64,000 nucleotides of DNA. Origin: Psychrobacter sp. Cmf 22.2. Its GTDB lineage: Bacteria; Pseudomonadota; Gammaproteobacteria; Pseudomonadales; Moraxellaceae. Shown in pieces: positions 61,006 to 64,000 of this stretch; positions within the stretch are counted from its first letter, which is position 1, and each line of letters starts with the position of its first letter. Under the pieces are notes generated by a model. The model had not been told where the DNA came from. It did no database searches and was given only the letters and a program-made list of their open reading frames with translations. The stretch is taken from the NCBI RefSeq assembly GCF_001921745.1, contig NZ_MRYA01000001.1:1-64000 (forward strand), read 5' to 3'. Both the position numbers and the translations under genes were made by a program.

Positions 61006-62180
61006 CGCCGACGTATACCCATCCGGGCTAGTCTACTGTTTCTATCATTTCTTGCTTTTTGCTTGACTCTTTCGATTTCAAATAAGAAAGTACGATTTTT
61101 TAGTACTGCCACAAACACGACACCCCCAACGGTGTTTCCTGCCAGTACTACCCCTAAAAACAGTAAGTAACCTAAGATACTTACCTTAGTGCCGTACATG
61201 AGCGCGGCGAATACTTCGATGTTGCCAACGATACTATGATGTAGTCCCAAAAAGCCGATACTACCAGTAATGAGCGTGACCAGGACAATGCGACTAATCG
61301 TATCGCGCGCTGAGGTGACAAGCCATGCTGCAACACCCATCATCCAGCCTGCTAATACAGCGCTACCGAAGATAACCCACCATTTAAAGCCTAATACATG
61401 CTCTGCATAAGCATCGATATCACTGACACTAAACAGATGCATATTCAAACCGAGTCCTATCATCAAGGCGGCAAAGATACAGCCGCCGGCGATATTGCCA
61501 GTGATAACAATACCCCAAAGACGCAGCAGCTTGTGTAATGGCTCTATTTTATTTAATACAGGTAAGCTTAATAGTGAAGTCTGCTCAGTGAACAATAACG
61601 ACTGACCAATAACGACGATAATAAAACCTATCGGATATAACAATGAGGACAGTACCATTGCATATTGATTGGGTATCACTCCGCTAAGCAAGGCAAAAGC
61701 TGCTAAAATTATAAAAAAGCTAATGCCGATCTCAAGCCCAGCAGTAAAGGCACTGGTAAATAAAGAACCTAAAGAGCGATCAAACGTTTCTTTGGCATGA
61801 ATGACTTGCTCGACTAAGATACTGGCGTAACTTTTTGCTTGACTTAAGTTGTCATCGCTAGCGACTTTTTTGATGGTTTCTTTATCTTCATCGCTGATCT
61901 CTTCTGGAAAGTCTTCATCCTTAAGATTTTCAGTGGCTTTGATTGTGCTACCCTTTTGCTCGTCCTCTTGATGTTGACTGTCCGCCATATCATCGTTGTG
62001 TTGCTCGTCTTCGCCATGGACACTATGCGCGTCATGAGCATTGTTATCAGCTACATGCGCATCGTTTGATGAATCAATCTGAGGGTCATTTTTACGTTCG
62101 GTATCTTGGGGCACAGTAAGCTCGCTGGTTATAGAATAATGATTTTGCTGCATAGGCTTATAGAACGTAACGCCTAACAT
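61002..62180 (-). CDS. Formate/nitrite transporter (FNT) family protein, YfdC-like
   Basis: A 392-residue inner-membrane protein. Residues about 133-375 carry six hydrophobic segments of the FNT channel fold, with AFTAGLEIGISFFIILAAFA, GNIAGGCIFAALMIGLGLNM and LAGNTVGGVVFVAVL. FNT proteins pass formate, nitrite or related anions. This one has an unusual N-terminal tail of about 130 residues, mostly acidic, with six histidines between residues 42 and 70. The start at 62180 has no ribosome site; Met10 (62153) is an alternative. It converges on the YbjQ pair. Confidence 0.82.
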   Translation of the reverse strand: MLGVTFYKPMQQNHYSITSELTVPQDTERKNDPQIDSSNDAHVADNNAHDAHSVHGEDEQHNDDMADSQHQEDEQKGSTIKATENLKDEDFPEEISDEDKETIKKVASDDNLSQAKSYASILVEQVIHAKETFDRSLGSLFTSAFTAGLEIGISFFIILAAFALLSGVIPNQYAMVLSSLLYPIGFIIVVIGQSLLFTEQTSLLSLPVLNKIEPLHKLLRLWGIVITGNIAGGCIFAALMIGLGLNMHLFSVSDIDAYAEHVLGFKWWVIFGSAVLAGWMMGVAAWLVTSARDTISRIVLVTLITGSIGFLGLHHSIVGNIEVFAALMYGTKVSILGYLLFLGVVLAGNTVGGVVFVAVLKNRTFLFEIERVKQKARNDRNSRLARMGIRRR

Positions 62181-62402
62181 AGGAAAGTACGCTATATTCT
62201 ATAAAATGACTGTGGCCTATTATATGTAGCATTCGGCTGATTGCTGTTGTTAATTGTTTAATACACTCATTCAAACCTGATAAATTGACTCACCATCTAA
62301 CAAAATCTGGCTATCTGCGTTAAAATCACCCTATTACTTATATTGCCTATTTTTCGTTATATTTTTTGGCCACATTCATTTTTACTAAAAGACAATTCTA
62401 TT

Positions 62403-64000
62403 ATGAGCAATCCTGAGAACCATACTGACATCAATACTAAGTCTAACCTAACTCAATCTATTCAAGCCGCCTTAAGCCAATTAGAAAACGCCTACAATCC
62501 CAAGGATGTCGAAGCCGGCATGTATCAAGGCTGGGAGGAGAGCGGTTATTTTGCCCCAACGTTTGATAAGGACGAGTCGTTCTCTATCGCCTTGCCACCA
62601 CCGAACGTGACAGGCTCGCTGCATATGGGACATGGCTTTAACAACGCCATTATGGATGCGCTCACGCGCTATCACCGTATGGATGGTGACAATACACTAT
62701 GGCAACCAGGTACCGATCACGCCGGTATCGCCACCCAAATGGTCGTTGAGCGTCGCCTAGAAGCACAAGGCATCAAACGTCGCGACATGACGCGCGAAGA
62801 CTTTATCGATAAAGTCTGGGAGTGGAAAGAAGAGTCGGGCGACAACATTACCCGTCAGATTCGCAGGCTTGGCAGCTCGGTTGACTGGTCACGTGAGCGC
62901 TTTACCATGGATGACGGTCTATCAAACGCGGTAAAAGAAGTGTTTGTACGTCTGTTCGATGATGGTCTTATTTATCGTGGCAAGCGGTTGGTCAACTGGG
63001 ATCCGAAGTTCCAAACGGCGCTGTCGGACTTAGAAGTAGAAAACGTCGACGAAAAAGGCAGCTTGTGGCATTTTCGCTATTATTTCACTGATACAGACCT
63101 GAAGACTCAAGATGGTAAAGACTACCTTGTCGTTGCCACCACTCGTCCTGAAACCTTACTGGGTGATACCGCTGTTGCCGTTAACCCAAGTGATGAGCGT
63201 TATTCTCATCTAGTTGGTAAAACCATCACTTTGCCAATTACTGGTCGCGTTGTGCCCATCGTTACTGATGATTATGTCGAGAGCGACTTTGGTACAGGCG
63301 TAGTCAAAATCACGCCAGCGCATGATTTTAATGACTATGAGCTGGGGCGACGTCATAGCTTGCCGCTGATTAATATCCTTGATGAGCGTGCCAACATTTT
63401 GCCAGCGATGGAAGTCTATCCTGATTTGCAGACGCGCGAGCCAACGTTAGAGACTACGCCGAGCGAGTACGCAGGGCTTGAGCGTTTTGCTGCGCGCAAA
63501 CAGCTGATCGAGCAAGCGAGTAGCGAGGGCTGGCTAGAAGAAGTAGAAGACTACGCACTCAAAGCCCCGCGTGCTGAGCGTGGCGGTACAATCGTTGAGC
63601 CGTGGTTGACCGATCAGTGGTACGTCGCGGTTAAAGAGCTGGCTGGCCCTGCGATTGATGCGGTAGAAGATGGCAGCATTGAGTTTGTCCCTGCACAGTA
63701 TAAAAACATGTATATGGCGTGGATGACTGATCTACAAGACTGGTGTATCAGTCGTCAGCTGTGGTGGGGTCATCGTATCCCTGCATGGTATGACGATGCG
63801 ACTGGTGAAATCTATGTGGCCCGTGACGAAGCCGAAGTGCGCACTAAGTACAACCTAAGCGATGATGTGAAACTGCGCCAAGACGACGACGTACTTGATA
63901 CATGGTTCAGCTCAGGATTATGGACGTTTAGTACGCTTGACTGGGCAGACCCTACTGCTGATCCGCGTGTGTTGGAGACTTTCCACCCAACTAGCGTGCT
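62403..64000 (+). CDS. valS: Valine--tRNA ligase, 5' part (runs off the window)
   Basis: The first 532 codons of valyl-tRNA synthetase. The class I HIGH motif appears as [18 protein letters not shown] (HMGH at 74-77). [10 protein letters not shown] follows, and the CP1 editing domain includes [20 protein letters not shown]. The KMSKS motif lies beyond the end. The ATG at 62403 has no strong ribosome site but fits the family N-terminus. A polar stretch of about 30 residues precedes the conserved [20 protein letters not shown]. Confidence 0.97.
   Translation, partial: MSNPENHTDINTKSNLTQSIQAALSQLENAYNPKDVEAGMYQGWEESGYFAPTFDKDESFSIALPPPNVTGSLHMGHGFNNAIMDALTRYHRMDGDNTLWQPGTDHAGIATQMVVERRLEAQGIKRRDMTREDFIDKVWEWKEESGDNITRQIRRLGSSVDWSRERFTMDDGLSNAVKEVFVRLFDDGLIYRGKRLVNWDPKFQTALSDLEVENVDEKGSLWHFRYYFTDTDLKTQDGKDYLVVATTRPETLLGDTAVAVNPSDERYSHLVGKTITLPITGRVVPIVTDDYVESDFGTGVVKITPAHDFNDYELGRRHSLPLINILDERANILPAMEVYPDLQTREPTLETTPSEYAGLERFAARKQLIEQASSEGWLEEVEDYALKAPRAERGGTIVEPWLTDQWYVAVKELAGPAIDAVEDGSIEFVPAQYKNMYMAWMTDLQDWCISRQLWWGHRIPAWYDDATGEIYVARDEAEVRTKYNLSDDVKLRQDDDVLDTWFSSGLWTFSTLDWADPTADPRVLETFHPTSV

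Overview
The window is chromosomal DNA of a gammaproteobacterium of the Moraxellaceae, most likely Psychrobacter. This rests on moderate G+C, gene order (tuf-tRNA-Trp-secE-nusG-rplKAJL-rpoBC, and mrcA/pilMNOPQ-aroKB-SPOR-gltBD) and overall protein character; the genus is an inference. I see no phage, insertion sequence, CRISPR array, toxin-antitoxin pair or defence island. Almost everything reads as vertically inherited core or near-core genome.

Layout. 1-13.4 kb: the end of tuf, tRNA-Trp and the transcription/translation cluster secE, nusG, rplK, rplA, rplJ, rplL, rpoB, rpoC. It carries recognisable RNA regulation: an L10-type leader before rplJ, two successive terminator-like hairpins after rplL and a long hairpin in the rpoB leader. 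13.5-32.5 kb: a small DUF6586-like gene, the class A penicillin-binding protein gene mrcA facing the divergent type IV pilus operon pilMNOPQ, then shikimate genes aroK and aroB, a SPOR-domain protein and glutamate synthase gltB/gltD. This order is shared with pseudomonads. 32.9-41.5 kb: a set of single genes: a FUSC-type membrane protein, a lone polyamine-binding lipoprotein, an SDR oxidoreductase, a small two-helix membrane protein, an AbgT transporter, a Cof-type HAD phosphatase, a hemerythrin-like protein and a BLUF-like protein that lacks its flavin-binding asparagines.

41.6-56.8 kb: parC, two tandem acyl-CoA ligases, rph, a membrane protein, a secreted Cys/His protein with an odd N-terminus, hemJ, bioB, an SCP2-domain protein, a small membrane protein, and a DUF368 (PopT-like) transporter directly downstream of serB. 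56.8-64 kb: an SMP-family membrane protein divergent from serB, a very acidic small protein, a YecA/YgfB-type gene with two YbjQ-family paralogues, a formate/nitrite-transporter homologue with a histidine-rich acidic tail, and the start of valS, which runs off the window.

The most interesting items are the BLUF-like protein, the FNT protein with a possible metal-binding tail, the soluble plus membrane-anchored YbjQ pair, the layered RNA structures between rplL and rpoB, and the secreted protein with LYK repeats ahead of its signal segment. I do not see a clear new multi-gene system.
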